Source: Psychrobacter phenylpyruvicus DSM 7000 = NBRC 102152 (GTDB lineage Bacteria > Pseudomonadota > Gammaproteobacteria > Pseudomonadales > Moraxellaceae). From it: DNA of 64,000 nucleotides. The position numbers and the translations under genes are program-made. Below, in pieces: positions 28,206 to 37,506 of the stretch (positions within the stretch are counted from its first letter, which is position 1; each line of letters opens with the position of its first letter). Under the pieces are notes generated by a model, which did no database searches, was not told where the DNA came from, and worked only from the letters and a program-made list of their open reading frames with translations. Location: positions 124,001-188,000 of the forward strand of contig NZ_JMKP01000001.1 in assembly GCF_000685805.1 (NCBI RefSeq), in the 5' to 3' direction.

Positions 28206-29567
28206 TTATTCAGCTTTAGCCGATTCAGGGTTGGCAACGGTCACAACGTCACCGTCACTTAAGAAGCTACCACCTTGGCGTACTATATTGGCTTCTCCCT
28301 GAAGCGGCTCTAGTAGCACCACGCGGTCTCCTTGACGCTCGCCAAGCTTGACTTTGACTCGGCTCACGCGATAAATAGTTTTACGATTTTCATCTTTCAC
28401 CGCTTTAACTTGCATCACATAATCGTAACCATCTTGAGTAACCACTGCACTGACTGGAATGGTAGATTTAGCATCGCTACCCAACTTGAAGGTACCACGT
28501 TGATACATACCCGCTCTGGCATTAGGGTGTCTAGCTAAAGAGGCATAAATAGTAATCTGACGGCTGCCATCTTCTGCGGTAGGTGAAATACGACTAACTT
28601 TACCCATAACGCTCTTATTGTTTGGTAAGCTAACTTCAACGGGGGTGCCCACATTTATTTCCCCAACTTTATTGGGATCTACCTGTGCTTGCCACTCAAG
28701 CTTACCTTCCTCAATGATGGTGAAGAGAGGCTCCGGACCAGGCACACTGCCCACGTTAGCCGATTTTTCACTAATAACCCCACTGACAGGGGCGGTTACC
28801 TTGGCGTTTTGCATATCAAGGTTTTGATTGTTTAATCGAGCCCTTGCAGCCGCTACCGAGGCGGCAGCTTGGTTGGCAGTAGCGACGTAGCGATCGGCCT
28901 CTTGTTGGCTTATGGCATTGATATTTAACAAAGGAAGAACTCGATCAGCATCGCGCTTGGCCAATTCATAGCTAGATTCGGCCTCTGCCAATTCCGCTTT
29001 GGCTTGAATCAGTCGCTGCTGCATTGCATCAGTATCAAATATAGCCAACACTTGCCCTTTTTTGACTTGATCACCTTCTTTAACCAAGACTTTATCAATG
29101 GCAACCCCGCTAACTTTACCGCTTACTGTCGAAGTAGTCTCGGGACTAATGGTGCCATCTGCGCTTAAATCCTTAGTCACATCAGATTGAGAGGGGGTAA
29201 CCGTCTCTACAGTTAGCACCGGCTTTTGGTTCATCCCAGTTTCAATCTCAGTAACTCCTGTAGCGGTTCCCATTTGCGCAGAAACCGATCTTTCAGCCTC
29301 AAGATCATTGCCTTCAGTTTGTTTTTTACCCCACATACGGCCTGCGAACAAGCCAATGGCCAACGCAACCAAAATTAGAGGTAATACCCAAAGCCAATTC
29401 GGCTTCGACTTAACCGCTTCTGCACTATAGGGCGTATAAGCAGGCCCTGTATCGGTTGTAGAGGTTTCCGGATTAGGCGAGGTATCTTTAGCATCGCTTG
29501 TGTTAGTAGTAGCGGCGCTTGGAATCTCACTAGGTTGCTTGTTATTAGGATCAGAGTTATTAGTCAT
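28206..29567 (-). CDS. RND efflux periplasmic adaptor (membrane fusion protein)
   Basis: 453 residues. A cytoplasmic N-terminal tail rich in Asn, Asp, Ser, Thr and Pro (about 1-55) precedes a single anchor LPLILVALAIGLFAGRMWG. The barrel-sandwich hybrid (VSGVAIDKVLVKEGDQVKKG), an alpha-hairpin rich in Ala/Glu (AKAELAEAESSYELAKRDAD) and the returning lipoyl half (NAKVTAPVSGVISEKSANVG) follow, then beta-barrel and membrane-proximal domains. ATG 29567 is chosen: a longer frame exists, but GAGACTGAT precedes this codon and the longer peptide is not protein-like. Co-directional with the RND pump, 182 bp apart. The long polar tail is unusual for this family. Confidence 0.9.
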   Translation of the reverse strand: MTNNSDPNNKQPSEIPSAATTNTSDAKDTSPNPETSTTDTGPAYTPYSAEAVKSKPNWLWVLPLILVALAIGLFAGRMWGKKQTEGNDLEAERSVSAQMGTATGVTEIETGMNQKPVLTVETVTPSQSDVTKDLSADGTISPETTSTVSGKVSGVAIDKVLVKEGDQVKKGQVLAIFDTDAMQQRLIQAKAELAEAESSYELAKRDADRVLPLLNINAISQQEADRYVATANQAAASVAAARARLNNQNLDMQNAKVTAPVSGVISEKSANVGSVPGPEPLFTIIEEGKLEWQAQVDPNKVGEINVGTPVEVSLPNNKSVMGKVSRISPTAEDGSRQITIYASLARHPNARAGMYQRGTFKLGSDAKSTIPVSAVVTQDGYDYVMQVKAVKDENRKTIYRVSRVKVKLGERQGDRVVLLEPLQGEANIVRQGGSFLSDGDVVTVANPESAKAE

Positions 29568-30115
29568 ATCAGTCTCGCAAACACATTGGTTTGGATAAAT
29601 AAAAAAATAATTTAAATTATACGTTAAATACACACTTTTTGTTTAGAGTGATATCGTACTAAATTTTTTACTGTCATTGTGAATGTTATCTTAATTAACA
29701 GGAGGTTTGGCTAGAGTTTAGTTAGCTAGGTTTTACTTGGGGAAATGAAAATTAATTTTAGCTAATAAGTTGTGTGTGTTATCTATAAGCTATGATTTAT
29801 ATGGGTTTATGTAATAGGCTTAAATTTTTAAACTATGAAACTTATTAACAACAGTTATGCAAAGAACTAGGGTGAGGATATACAACTTACAAGAAGAACT
29901 TTACAAATCCATTATTAAAATATTTTTTTTGCTCTCTATACTAGGGTTAGTTAAGACTTAAAGAGTGTTACTTTGATTATAGAAAATAACTTTATATAAC
30001 ATATTTCAGTTATATCACGTATATCACGGAAATGCGAAAGAGTGAAAGGCAAAAGAGTAAGGACTCAATTAGCTGACTGACTCTAGCAGTTTATAATGAT
30101 TTTTGGAGAATAATA
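29568..30115. other. Divergent intergenic region, 548 bp
   Basis: AT-rich spacer between the adaptor gene (leftward) and a secreted-protein gene (rightward). Apart from the promoter candidate at 29973 and a short repeat ATATCACG near 30013-30028, nothing gene-like was seen. Confidence 0.5.
29973..30000 (+). promoter_or_regulatory. Candidate sigma-70 promoter for the secreted repeat protein
   Basis: TTGATT (29973-29978) and TATAAC (29995-30000) separated by 16 bases, about 115 bp upstream of the start codon. Motif match only. Confidence 0.35.
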
Positions 30116-30592
30116 ATGCAAATTAATGATAAGCAAGATCTTTCAAAACGTACAACAAACCGTCTTATATTTTCAACTTTAGTGGCTGGTGCATTGGCTA
30201 TTTCTGGTACCGCTTCAGCGGCTCCACAACCTAAAGATGCTCCTAATGCGCAGGCTAATATTGAACAAGCTGAAGCTGAGAGCACTTTACAACAACAGGT
30301 TGAAGACGAAGATGGTGAGTTATTGGCGACACAGCCAGGACAAGTAGCAATAGATGAACAGGCCACCGCTGAAGCGTCTGCTGAAGACATGGCACAAGTA
30401 GCAGAAGCTGCTGCGCAACCAGCGCCCGCTAATATTGATACTACCCCTACTTTAGTTGGAGAAGCTGGAGGTAATATCGAAGCTACTCCTATAACGCTAC
30501 AGCAAAAAGTGAAAGATAAGCGAGGTGAGTTACAAGCCACTCAGCCGGGTCAAGTTGAGGTGCAAGAGAACCGCCGCGTTAGAACCCAATAA
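30116..30592 (+). CDS. Small secreted protein with an internal duplicated motif
   Basis: 158 residues. Export signal to about residue 35 (ending SGTASA-APQPK), then a low-complexity Ala/Glu/Gln-rich protein. A 23-residue block occurs twice, at 57-79 and 127-149, with 16 of 23 identical; both copies contain GEL-ATQPGQV. The first copy is acidic at its centre (VEDEDG) and the second basic (VKDKRG). No enzyme motif, membrane segment or cysteine. ATG follows TTTTTGGAGAATAATA. I do not recognise the family. The stop codon falls inside the 12-bp repeat array that follows. Confidence 0.7.
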   Translation: MQINDKQDLSKRTTNRLIFSTLVAGALAISGTASAAPQPKDAPNAQANIEQAEAESTLQQQVEDEDGELLATQPGQVAIDEQATAEASAEDMAQVAEAAAQPAPANIDTTPTLVGEAGGNIEATPITLQQKVKDKRGELQATQPGQVEVQENRRVRTQ

Positions 30593-30680
30593 TTAACCCA
30601 ATAATTAACCCAATAATTAACCCAATAATTAACCCAATAATTAACCCAATAATTAACCCAATAATTAACCCAATAATTAA
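30585..30680. repeat. Perfect 12-bp tandem repeat, 8 copies
   Basis: CCCAATAATTAA repeated exactly eight times with no mismatch. The first unit contains the last codons and the TAA stop of the secreted-protein gene; every unit carries TAA in the same frame, so changes in copy number do not alter the protein. A terminator follows 25 bp later. Confidence 0.98.
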
Positions 30681-30704
30681 AGGGTTATCTCATCCAAGGG
30701 AATT

Positions 30705-30737
30705 AAAAGAGAGGATTATTTATCCTCTCTTTTTTTA
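30705..30737 (+). terminator. Terminator after the 12-bp repeat array
   Basis: Stem AGAGAGGA (30708-30715) / TCCTCTCT (30723-30730), seven-base loop, seven T after it and four A before it. Confidence 0.9.
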
Positions 30738-30845
30738 TGCCCTCCTTTCTATACAGCTATTGTAATAGCTGTCTTAGTCTTAGGTAACAACTGCTCCTAA
30801 GAGTAGCCAAAAAAAATTGTCCTAAAGTTAACTCTAACAAAGCCC

Positions 30846-31571
30846 TTAAATTTTTTTCGCTAATACTTTTTTCCAACTGTCCTCCAAGCACTCAATGGCC
30901 AACCAAGGCTCTATAATCTGCTGGCTAATTTTTTGCTTGTAATTGGCCAGTGCCCAGAGCTGCTGCAGATTAGCAAACGGATAGGGGCGATGCACAAGAT
31001 AGACAGGCAGTCCATTTTGTATAATTCCGTCTTTTACCACTTGATAGTACCACCCTGAAATACCTTGGCTAGTAATCCATGAAGCAATGTTTCTGTTACT
31101 GGCAGTAGGCCCAATTTGATCGTTGATTTTGTAACAAGGTCTTCTGGGTTGAACCACTCTTAGTTGAACACATTCCTCGGCTTCTCCGAACTGATAAATA
31201 TCGCCAATACAGACAGTGGCTTCCGTCATCTCCGCGTAGCCATCAATAGCAGTAGTGGTTAAGTTCTCGCCCAATAAGCCTATATCTAGCTTGAGATTAA
31301 ACTCGCTATTAAGCTTATGGTAAGTGGCGCTGCTCATTTGATGTACTGCCTTTAAATGCCCGCCATGATGGCGCCTGTCAGCCTGTTCATCAGTGACCAG
31401 CCCTAGGTAGTTGACAGCTACAGGGGCTGTAATCGGCGTTTTATTAATAGCGCTGAGCTGCTCACGGGTAAAGGGCATCGCCTTACCGGTACGTACACAC
31501 TCTAGGGTAGCGATATGCAGGGGGAGATCAGGGGAATGGCTTAACTGTGATGTTGAGAAGGACTGGGTCAT
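30846..31571 (-). CDS. MOSC-domain protein (YiiM-like)
   Basis: 241 residues. MOSC fold as in the molybdenum-cofactor sulfurase C-terminus and E. coli YiiM: EQADRRHHGGHLKAVHQM near 60-80, LGENLTT, VCIGDIYQFGEAEECVQLRVVQPRRPCYKI with the conserved cysteine, and GISGWYYQVVKDG. YiiM proteins reduce N-hydroxylated base analogues using molybdenum cofactor; whether this one does is unknown. Stand-alone gene. Confidence 0.87.
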   Translation of the reverse strand: MTQSFSTSQLSHSPDLPLHIATLECVRTGKAMPFTREQLSAINKTPITAPVAVNYLGLVTDEQADRRHHGGHLKAVHQMSSATYHKLNSEFNLKLDIGLLGENLTTTAIDGYAEMTEATVCIGDIYQFGEAEECVQLRVVQPRRPCYKINDQIGPTASNRNIASWITSQGISGWYYQVVKDGIIQNGLPVYLVHRPYPFANLQQLWALANYKQKISQQIIEPWLAIECLEDSWKKVLAKKI

Positions 31572-31657
31572 AATAAATACTTCACTTTCAGTAAGTTGTT
31601 GTCTTTTTACTATAGCAAAATGTTGACTGCTTACTTTGAGTATTTAATCAAAGCGCA

Positions 31658-31690
31658 TAAAAAAACGCACTGTTTAAAGTGCGTTTTTTT
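31658..31690. terminator. Terminator of the OmpW-like gene
   Basis: Stem AACGCAC / GTGCGTT with A and T runs on either side (31661-31690). It lies downstream of the OmpW-like gene on the minus strand. Confidence 0.85.
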
Positions 31691-31715
31691 AACAATCTAA
31701 AATATGGCCGGTTTA

Positions 31716-32864
31716 TTAGAAGCGGTAACCCACACCCAGATAAGTAATATAAGGATCGATATCGATATTAGATTTGGCTTCGATTAGCTGATCGCCTTCC
31801 TTATTTCTCACAGTAATGGTGGTGTCACTGTCTAGCTTGGCATAGCTAATTGAACCTACCGCAAACCAGTTTTCATCGAAGTCATAAGTGGCACCAACGT
31901 TAATAATAGGCGCCCAAGCACTGTCTGCCTCAACTTTAACGCGCATGTCAGCCACACCAGCATCTTTGTTTTTACGGATATCTTCTTTAGAACCTAACGC
32001 AGCACCAGCTTTGTCGTTGTTAATTAGCTCCAATCGACCAGCTGCGATTTGTAAGTCTTGGCCAATGCCTTTATTAAGTTTAATATCATCAAAATAGGCG
32101 TACATCACACCAGCGCCCACATAAGGACGGAATTTATTCACTCCAGGTTTACCAAATTGATATTGCACTAAGGCAGCCGGTAGCCAAGCACGTGCTGTAG
32201 AAGCCACTCCGCCACCACGGGTCATATCTGTGATTTGAATGTCATCTTTAATATCGAAATTACCCACTAATGTTTCTGCTGCACCTGAGGGGCTGACTGT
32301 ACCTTGGAATGGAGCAATGACTTCGCCTTTGCCTAAGATATCAACCTTAGGCGGAATACCGGCTTTTAATTCTACACCCCAGTGATCATCGACATAATAA
32401 GTAAATAGCATGCCTATAGTATCAACGGTATCTGACTCAAGCCCGGTACCTGGAGTGGCAAAGTTTTGTAAGCCATTAATGGTTGTTTTACCTGAAAAAT
32501 TTAAACCTAAGCCTCCTATATTCGATAAATCAGTGTCATCTCCTTCACCTCCGAGAAGGCCTGCAGCGTCTAGACCATTTTTAATTTCTTGAACTCTAGC
32601 CTCACCTTGAGCGGGATCTATCACACCTTTTACAGCACCGACGGTAACACTACCATTTTCAGATATTTTGCCATCACGGATTGCTGTGGTATTTTTGACA
32701 GGGGTAGCTTTACCTTGTGGCTCAGCATGTAGCCAACCAGCCGAGATAGAGTAGCGCTTAAAACCATCATCTCGAGTCTTAAAGTAATCAAAGGCAGCGG
32801 TGGCAGACTGACTGAACAACATTGGAACCGCCACAGCGCAGGCAATGGAAAGGGTCTTTTTCAT
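31716..32864 (-). CDS. OmpW-family outer-membrane protein, enlarged
   Basis: 382 residues. Signal peptide to about residue 23 (FSQSATA-AFDYF). The OmpW features are the hydrophobic barrel strands GMLFTYYVDDHWGVELKAGI, ALVQYQFGKPGVNKFRPYVG and AGVMYAYFDDIKL, plus the end YLGVGYRF with terminal Phe. Usual OmpW is about 210-230 residues, so roughly 150 extra residues are present. Most lie between the first strand (about 45) and the strand near 150, with Gly/Asp/Asn-rich content; a second insert rich in Lys and Asp lies around 285-305. OmpW barrels pass small hydrophobic molecules. AAGGATG precedes the ATG. Confidence 0.8.
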   Translation of the reverse strand: MKKTLSIACAVAVPMLFSQSATAAFDYFKTRDDGFKRYSISAGWLHAEPQGKATPVKNTTAIRDGKISENGSVTVGAVKGVIDPAQGEARVQEIKNGLDAAGLLGGEGDDTDLSNIGGLGLNFSGKTTINGLQNFATPGTGLESDTVDTIGMLFTYYVDDHWGVELKAGIPPKVDILGKGEVIAPFQGTVSPSGAAETLVGNFDIKDDIQITDMTRGGGVASTARAWLPAALVQYQFGKPGVNKFRPYVGAGVMYAYFDDIKLNKGIGQDLQIAAGRLELINNDKAGAALGSKEDIRKNKDAGVADMRVKVEADSAWAPIINVGATYDFDENWFAVGSISYAKLDSDTTITVRNKEGDQLIEAKSNIDIDPYITYLGVGYRF

Positions 32865-33330
32865 GATACATCCTTGTATAAAAGAAGATTACAATATTAG
32901 TGATAACCAAACAGACTAATAGGATACTTAGGGGTAAGTATATTTAGGAAAGGACCGTCTATGTTATAAAGGAAATTATAAGTAGAAGCTTTGAAAACAA
33001 TGACGTAACTGTCAAGCCACTACGCCTAACGTCCTTGTAGATATCCTTTATTACTTGAAACAATTGTTTATAACAAAGTGTTAACTTATTAATAAATGTT
33101 TCAATAACAACTTCATTCTAGAAAACTTAAAGCACATAGTCAATCTACAAATCCAAAATAGCGGGCAAAACTTCTTATAAAATAAATGTCTTATAGATTT
33201 AAGCATAGCAGCAACTACGGGTTGTAAGTTGAAAGTAGGCAGACGATAATTAATAAGATTTTATGTGACAATAGCTTATAACTTCCATCAACCGATGACA
33301 TAAACCACTAAAAACATATAGGTGAATTGC
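32865..33330. other. Divergent intergenic region, 466 bp
   Basis: AT-rich spacer between the OmpW-like gene and the FAD-linked dehydrogenase. It must contain both promoters, but no clear boxes, hairpins or repeats could be assigned. Confidence 0.4.
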
Positions 33331-34755
33331 ATGAGTGAAAACTCCAACGTAGGTTTAAAAAACTTCGAAAAAAAAGATTACGCTGAAGCTCTGAAAAAGC
33401 TGGAAGCCTTATTTGGTAATCAATTGAGTAAAAATTTAACCACTCGTCAGCAGCACGCCCACACCATGACTTGGTTAGAAAACCAGCCTGCCGATGCAGT
33501 GCTTGTGGCTCATGACAAGCAAGACGTTGCCAAAGCAGTTGCTATCTGTAACGAGTATCAAATGCCAGTGATTGCCTTTGGTATTGGCTCCTCCTTAGAA
33601 GGGCAACTGAATGCGCCTTATGGTGGCTTATGTATCGATATGAGTGAGATGAATGAGGTGCTTCAGGTCAATAATGAAGACCTAACGGTAACGGTACAGC
33701 CTGGGGTTACTCGTGAGCAGCTCAACCACTACTTGCGTGATACCGGATTGTTTTTCCCAATTGACCCAGGTGCTAACGCGACTATCGGCGGTATGGTGGC
33801 GACTCGTGCTTCGGGCACCAATGCGGTGCGCTATGGCACCATGAAAGATGTGGTATTGGCATTGGAGGTGGTCACCGCAGAAGGTAAGATTATCAAAACC
33901 GGTACCCGTGCCAAAAAATCAGCAGCAGGCTATGATTTAACTCGGTTAATGATTGGCTCAGAGGGCACTTTGGGTATTGTCACCGAAATTACTCTAAAAT
34001 TATTTGGTATTACAGAATGTGTGGGCAGTGGTATCTGTCATTTCCCAACGGTTGAGGCAGCGTGTGAAGCCACGATGATGACCATTCAGATGTGTCTGCC
34101 CATAGCTCGTATTGAACTGCTAGATACCTTGCAGGTCAAAGCGTGTAACCAATATTCCAACCTTAATTTAAAAGAGATGCCCACTTTGTTTGTTGAATTT
34201 CATGGCAGTGAAGCAGGGGTAGAAGAGCAAGCCCAAATCTTTAGTGATATCGTTGAAGAGTGCGGCGGCTCAGATTTTGCTTGGGACAGTAACGAAGAGG
34301 AGCGCAAGAAGTTATGGCACGCCAGACACAATGCTTATCCGGCCAGCTGCGCGCTACGTCCTGAAGCCAAAGCATTATCTACCGATGCTTGTGTGCCGAT
34401 CTCAAGACTGGCCGAATGTGTCAGCGAAACCGCCAAAGACATTGAAGCTTCCGGCATGATAGGTCCCATTGTCGGTCATGTGGGCGATGGTAACTTCCAC
34501 GTATTATTGCTAGTAGATACCAATAACCCTGAGGAGGTGCAAACCGCAGAGGACTTGGTCGGTCGTCTAGCAAAACGTGCCATTGATATGGACGGTACTT
34601 GTACCGGGGAGCATGGTATTGGTCAGGGTAAACAAAAATACATGCAACATGAGCATGGCGAAGCAGTACTGCTGATGCAAGCCATTAAGCAAGCTTTAGA
34701 CCCGAACAACATCTTAAATCCTGGTAAGATTTGGCCTGCCAAATTAGGGGCCTAA
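33331..34755 (+). CDS. FAD-linked 2-hydroxyacid dehydrogenase (D-lactate/glycolate type)
   Basis: 474 residues. FAD-binding type 4 (PCMH) domain over about residues 50-230: VIAFGIGSSLEGQLNAPYGG, VQPGVTREQLNHYL, DPGANATIGGMVATRASGTN and GSEGTLGIVTEITLKLFG. The C-terminal FAD-oxidase domain carries HVGDGNFHVLLL and the metal/substrate motif CTGEHGIGQGKQKYM, ending ILNPGKIWPAK. Closest known families are cytochrome-linked D-lactate dehydrogenase and GlcD; substrate not decided. A GTG three codons upstream is in frame, but ATG 33331 has AGGTGA at good spacing. No glcE or glcF beside it, which favours the single-subunit D-lactate type. Confidence 0.87.
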   Translation: MSENSNVGLKNFEKKDYAEALKKLEALFGNQLSKNLTTRQQHAHTMTWLENQPADAVLVAHDKQDVAKAVAICNEYQMPVIAFGIGSSLEGQLNAPYGGLCIDMSEMNEVLQVNNEDLTVTVQPGVTREQLNHYLRDTGLFFPIDPGANATIGGMVATRASGTNAVRYGTMKDVVLALEVVTAEGKIIKTGTRAKKSAAGYDLTRLMIGSEGTLGIVTEITLKLFGITECVGSGICHFPTVEAACEATMMTIQMCLPIARIELLDTLQVKACNQYSNLNLKEMPTLFVEFHGSEAGVEEQAQIFSDIVEECGGSDFAWDSNEEERKKLWHARHNAYPASCALRPEAKALSTDACVPISRLAECVSETAKDIEASGMIGPIVGHVGDGNFHVLLLVDTNNPEEVQTAEDLVGRLAKRAIDMDGTCTGEHGIGQGKQKYMQHEHGEAVLLMQAIKQALDPNNILNPGKIWPAKLGA

Positions 34756-34824
34756 GCGCTTAAAGAGCTGAGTGGGAATCGAAGCTAGCATAATGATATT
34801 GACATATTTAAGTCGTAGCATGAG

Positions 34825-34849
34825 TTATGCCAATGTTTGGTTGGCATAA
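34825..34849 (+). terminator. Hairpin after the FAD-linked dehydrogenase
   Basis: Perfect 9-bp stem TTATGCCAA / TTGGCATAA with a 7-base loop. Only a weak T-rich tail follows, so termination is uncertain. Confidence 0.45.
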
Positions 34850-34888
34850 TTCTTAGCGTACTTATCTTGTGCAATATAGGATGGCCCC

Positions 34889-35617
34889 GTGTCCTCACTT
34901 AGTATTGTTGTTATTACCTTAAATGAAGCCGAGCGTATAGGTGGCCTACTTGATGATTTGGTGCAACAAACGCATCAAGACTTTGAGCTCATCGTCGTCG
35001 ATTCAAACAGTGAAGATGAGACTTGTGCAATCGCACGCAGCTATGCCCATCTTCTGCCCAGCCTACACGTCGAACCCATGCAGCAAAGAGGGGTGTGTTT
35101 GGGCCGCAATACAGGCGCTAGCTTGGCCCAGCATCAGCGTCTCTTGTTTTTGGATGCTGATGTGCGCTTACCCCCAGATTTTTTACAACAAGCACTGCAA
35201 TACCTTGCTACTAAGCAACTTGAGGTAGCTGGGGTTTATTTGTCCCCAAAAGGGCTGCCCAAACGTTATATCCTAGGCTATAAATTGTTTAATATGGGCA
35301 TAGGGTTAACCCAGTATGTGTTTCCTACGGCGATTGGTGCTTGCCTATTCTCCACCAAGTCCATTCACAACACGATTAATGGCTTTGATATGAGTGTTAC
35401 TTTGTGTGAAGACTGTGATTACGTTAATCGAGCCAGTCGCCACACTAAGTTTCGGATGTTGCCACTTGGATTTACCTTTGACCCAAGACGACTAAAACAA
35501 GATGGCATATTAAAAACGGGAAGCAAGTATCTATATGCCAATCTGCACCGGTTATTAATCGGTGAAATTCGCAATCAAAAAATACGCTACGACTTTGGCC
35601 ATTATAAGTCGAAATAA
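34889..35617 (+). CDS. Family 2 glycosyltransferase
   Basis: 242 residues, GT-A fold. N-terminal SLSIVVITLNEAERIGGLLDDL with the nucleotide-sugar loop, VVDSNSEDETCAIA, and the metal-binding DADVRLP near residue 92; a possible acid in LCEDCDYVNRA comes later. Starts with GTG, supported by AGGAT about 7 bases upstream; an ATG at 34881 is in another frame. One C-terminal hydrophobic segment may associate with the membrane. Donor and acceptor sugars are unknown, and no polysaccharide cluster surrounds it. Convergent with the macrodomain gene, 3 bp apart. Confidence 0.83.
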   Translation: MSSLSIVVITLNEAERIGGLLDDLVQQTHQDFELIVVDSNSEDETCAIARSYAHLLPSLHVEPMQQRGVCLGRNTGASLAQHQRLLFLDADVRLPPDFLQQALQYLATKQLEVAGVYLSPKGLPKRYILGYKLFNMGIGLTQYVFPTAIGACLFSTKSIHNTINGFDMSVTLCEDCDYVNRASRHTKFRMLPLGFTFDPRRLKQDGILKTGSKYLYANLHRLLIGEIRNQKIRYDFGHYKSK

Positions 35618-35620
35618 GCT

Positions 35621-36211
35621 TTAAACCGCTTTCAGCTTTTGCTGATAGATAGCAGCATCAGAAGCTGAAAAACAGCAGAAAACAACCTCTTCGATGACTC
35701 CACCTGTCTGTGCAACCTTAGTTAGGCTGTGTAGCACACTATCAATGGCAATATCAGTAGCGTCACTAATAGGGTAGCCATAGACACCGGTGCTAATCGC
35801 CGGGAAGGCGATGCTAGTTACATTATGCTGATGAGCCAGTTCTATACAATTATGGTAGCAATTGGCCAATAGCTCAGCTTCCCCTCTATCTCCTCCGTGC
35901 CACACTGGACCCACCGTATGAATAACGTACTTTGCCGGAAGATTAAAACCAGGGCTTATCTTGGCCTTTCCAGTTGGACACCCTTGTAAGGTGCGACAAT
36001 AGTTAACCAGCTCTGGTCCTGCCGCTCGGTGAATGGCCCCGTCGACACCGCCGCCGCCCAGTAAGGTGGAATTGGCAGCATTAACAATAGCGTCAACTTC
36101 AAGTTGAGTGATGTCGGCTTCTATTACTTTTAACGTGACGTTATGGGGCTTACCTTCAGCATCGGTTATTTGTAGCTGTTTTTGTATTAAGGGGTGCTTT
36201 AAACTAGACAT
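35621..36211 (-). CDS. Macrodomain protein (O-acetyl-ADP-ribose deacetylase type)
   Basis: 196 residues, a single macrodomain of the YmdB/MacroD class. Signature [27 protein letters not shown] covers about residues 39-65 (the ADP-ribose and catalytic loop), followed by [10 protein letters not shown] and [15 protein letters not shown]. Family activity: hydrolysis of O-acetyl-ADP-ribose and removal of ADP-ribose from proteins; the bacterial YmdB also modulates RNase III. Good ribosome site AGGAG before the ATG. In E. coli ymdB lies beside clsC; here a ClsC-like gene is at 57288, some 21 kb away. Confidence 0.93.
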   Translation of the reverse strand: MSSLKHPLIQKQLQITDAEGKPHNVTLKVIEADITQLEVDAIVNAANSTLLGGGGVDGAIHRAAGPELVNYCRTLQGCPTGKAKISPGFNLPAKYVIHTVGPVWHGGDRGEAELLANCYHNCIELAHQHNVTSIAFPAISTGVYGYPISDATDIAIDSVLHSLTKVAQTGGVIEEVVFCCFSASDAAIYQQKLKAV

Positions 36212-36293
36212 GTAGATCTCCTTTATTACTCTGATAATTATTATAATTTTAATCGATTGTTTTTATCGATTGCCTTTTATGTAGGATATGGTT

Positions 36294-37379
36294 ATGCCTC
36301 AGTCTGCCACTACCGCTACCCCTGTGCGTGATTTTTTTAACAAGTACTTTATTGACGCCTTCACTGGCATGGCCTTGGGTTTATTTGTCACCCTGATTGC
36401 AGGACTAATATTCTCCCAAGTAGGCTTAGCGTTAGACATGCCACTGCTGATGGATTTGGGAAAACTGGCCTCAATATTAATGGGAGCAGGGATTGGCGTT
36501 GGCATTGCCTACTATCTCAAAGCCCCAACCTTAGTGGTTTTTGCCTGTTTGGTGGCGGGCATGATGGGCGCTCACTCTGAAGCATTAATGGCAGGGCACT
36601 TATTCACAGCACAAACTGGGGCGCCGCCGACATTTTTGGCAGTACCCGGCAACCCTATTGGCGCCTATTTGGCCACTGTATTTGCCTATCGTGCCGGAAC
36701 TTGGATTCAGGGCAAGACCAAACTGGATATTATTTTGGTACCTTGGGCAGTAGGCTTGGTGGCTTTGGCCGTATGTGCTTGGCTAAATCCACCGGTGGTC
36801 AGCTTGGTCAACAGTATCGGTACTGGCATTCAGATTGCCACTCAATTGCAGCCCTTTATGATGGGGATAGTCATCTCTGTGGTGGTCGGCTTGTTATTGA
36901 CCATGCCCACCTCAAGTGCCGCCATTTGTATCGCTATTGGGCTTAATGGATTGGCAGGGGGTGCTGCAGTGGTTGGCTGTGCGGCGCATATGATTGGCTT
37001 TGCAGTAGCCAGCTATAAAGATAATGGCATGAGTGGGGTCATTGCTCAAGGGCTCGGCACCAGTATGCTACAAATCCCCAATATCTTTAAAAAACCTATT
37101 ATTTTATTGCCGGTAGTGATTGCCAGTGCCATTGTAGGGCCTATTGCCACAGTTGGCTTTGGCCTGATGAGTACTGCCAGTGGTGCTGGTATGGGAACCG
37201 CTGGATTTGTGGGAGTATTTGGGGTATTAGAGGCCTCAGCAGGGGTACTAAGCTCTAGCCAAATTTGGTTGGCCATTGGGCTATTGATGTTTGTATTACC
37301 GGCGATTATTGCGGGTGTGGTCGCTTGGTTAATGCGCCGTGCGGGCTGGATTAAAGACGGTGATATGAAACTGCCCTAA
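36294..37379 (+). CDS. EIIC-like membrane permease (PTS_EIIC_2 family)
   Basis: 361 residues, about nine or ten hydrophobic segments. Resembles the PTS_EIIC_2 family of predicted sugar-PTS membrane subunits: GMALGLFVTLIAGLIFSQVG, LVVFACLVAGMMGAHSEAL, TMPTSSAAICIAIGLNGLAG and GAGMGTAGFVGVFGVLEA. No EIIA or EIIB domain is fused or nearby, so it may work as a stand-alone transporter or export channel; the substrate is unknown. ATG 36294 is preferred to ATG 36288 because AGGA is 7 bases before it but only one base before the first. Confidence 0.75.
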   Translation: MPQSATTATPVRDFFNKYFIDAFTGMALGLFVTLIAGLIFSQVGLALDMPLLMDLGKLASILMGAGIGVGIAYYLKAPTLVVFACLVAGMMGAHSEALMAGHLFTAQTGAPPTFLAVPGNPIGAYLATVFAYRAGTWIQGKTKLDIILVPWAVGLVALAVCAWLNPPVVSLVNSIGTGIQIATQLQPFMMGIVISVVVGLLLTMPTSSAAICIAIGLNGLAGGAAVVGCAAHMIGFAVASYKDNGMSGVIAQGLGTSMLQIPNIFKKPIILLPVVIASAIVGPIATVGFGLMSTASGAGMGTAGFVGVFGVLEASAGVLSSSQIWLAIGLLMFVLPAIIAGVVAWLMRRAGWIKDGDMKLP

Positions 37380-37506
37380 TGAATGCTGCATGTTTATTGG
37401 CTATTAGTTATTGGTTAGTGCTACTGAAACTTGCTACTATGCGCTGATTATTTTTATTTTTTTTATTCATTTATTTATTTGGTTTTTACGATTTAGGTGA
37501 CTTTTT

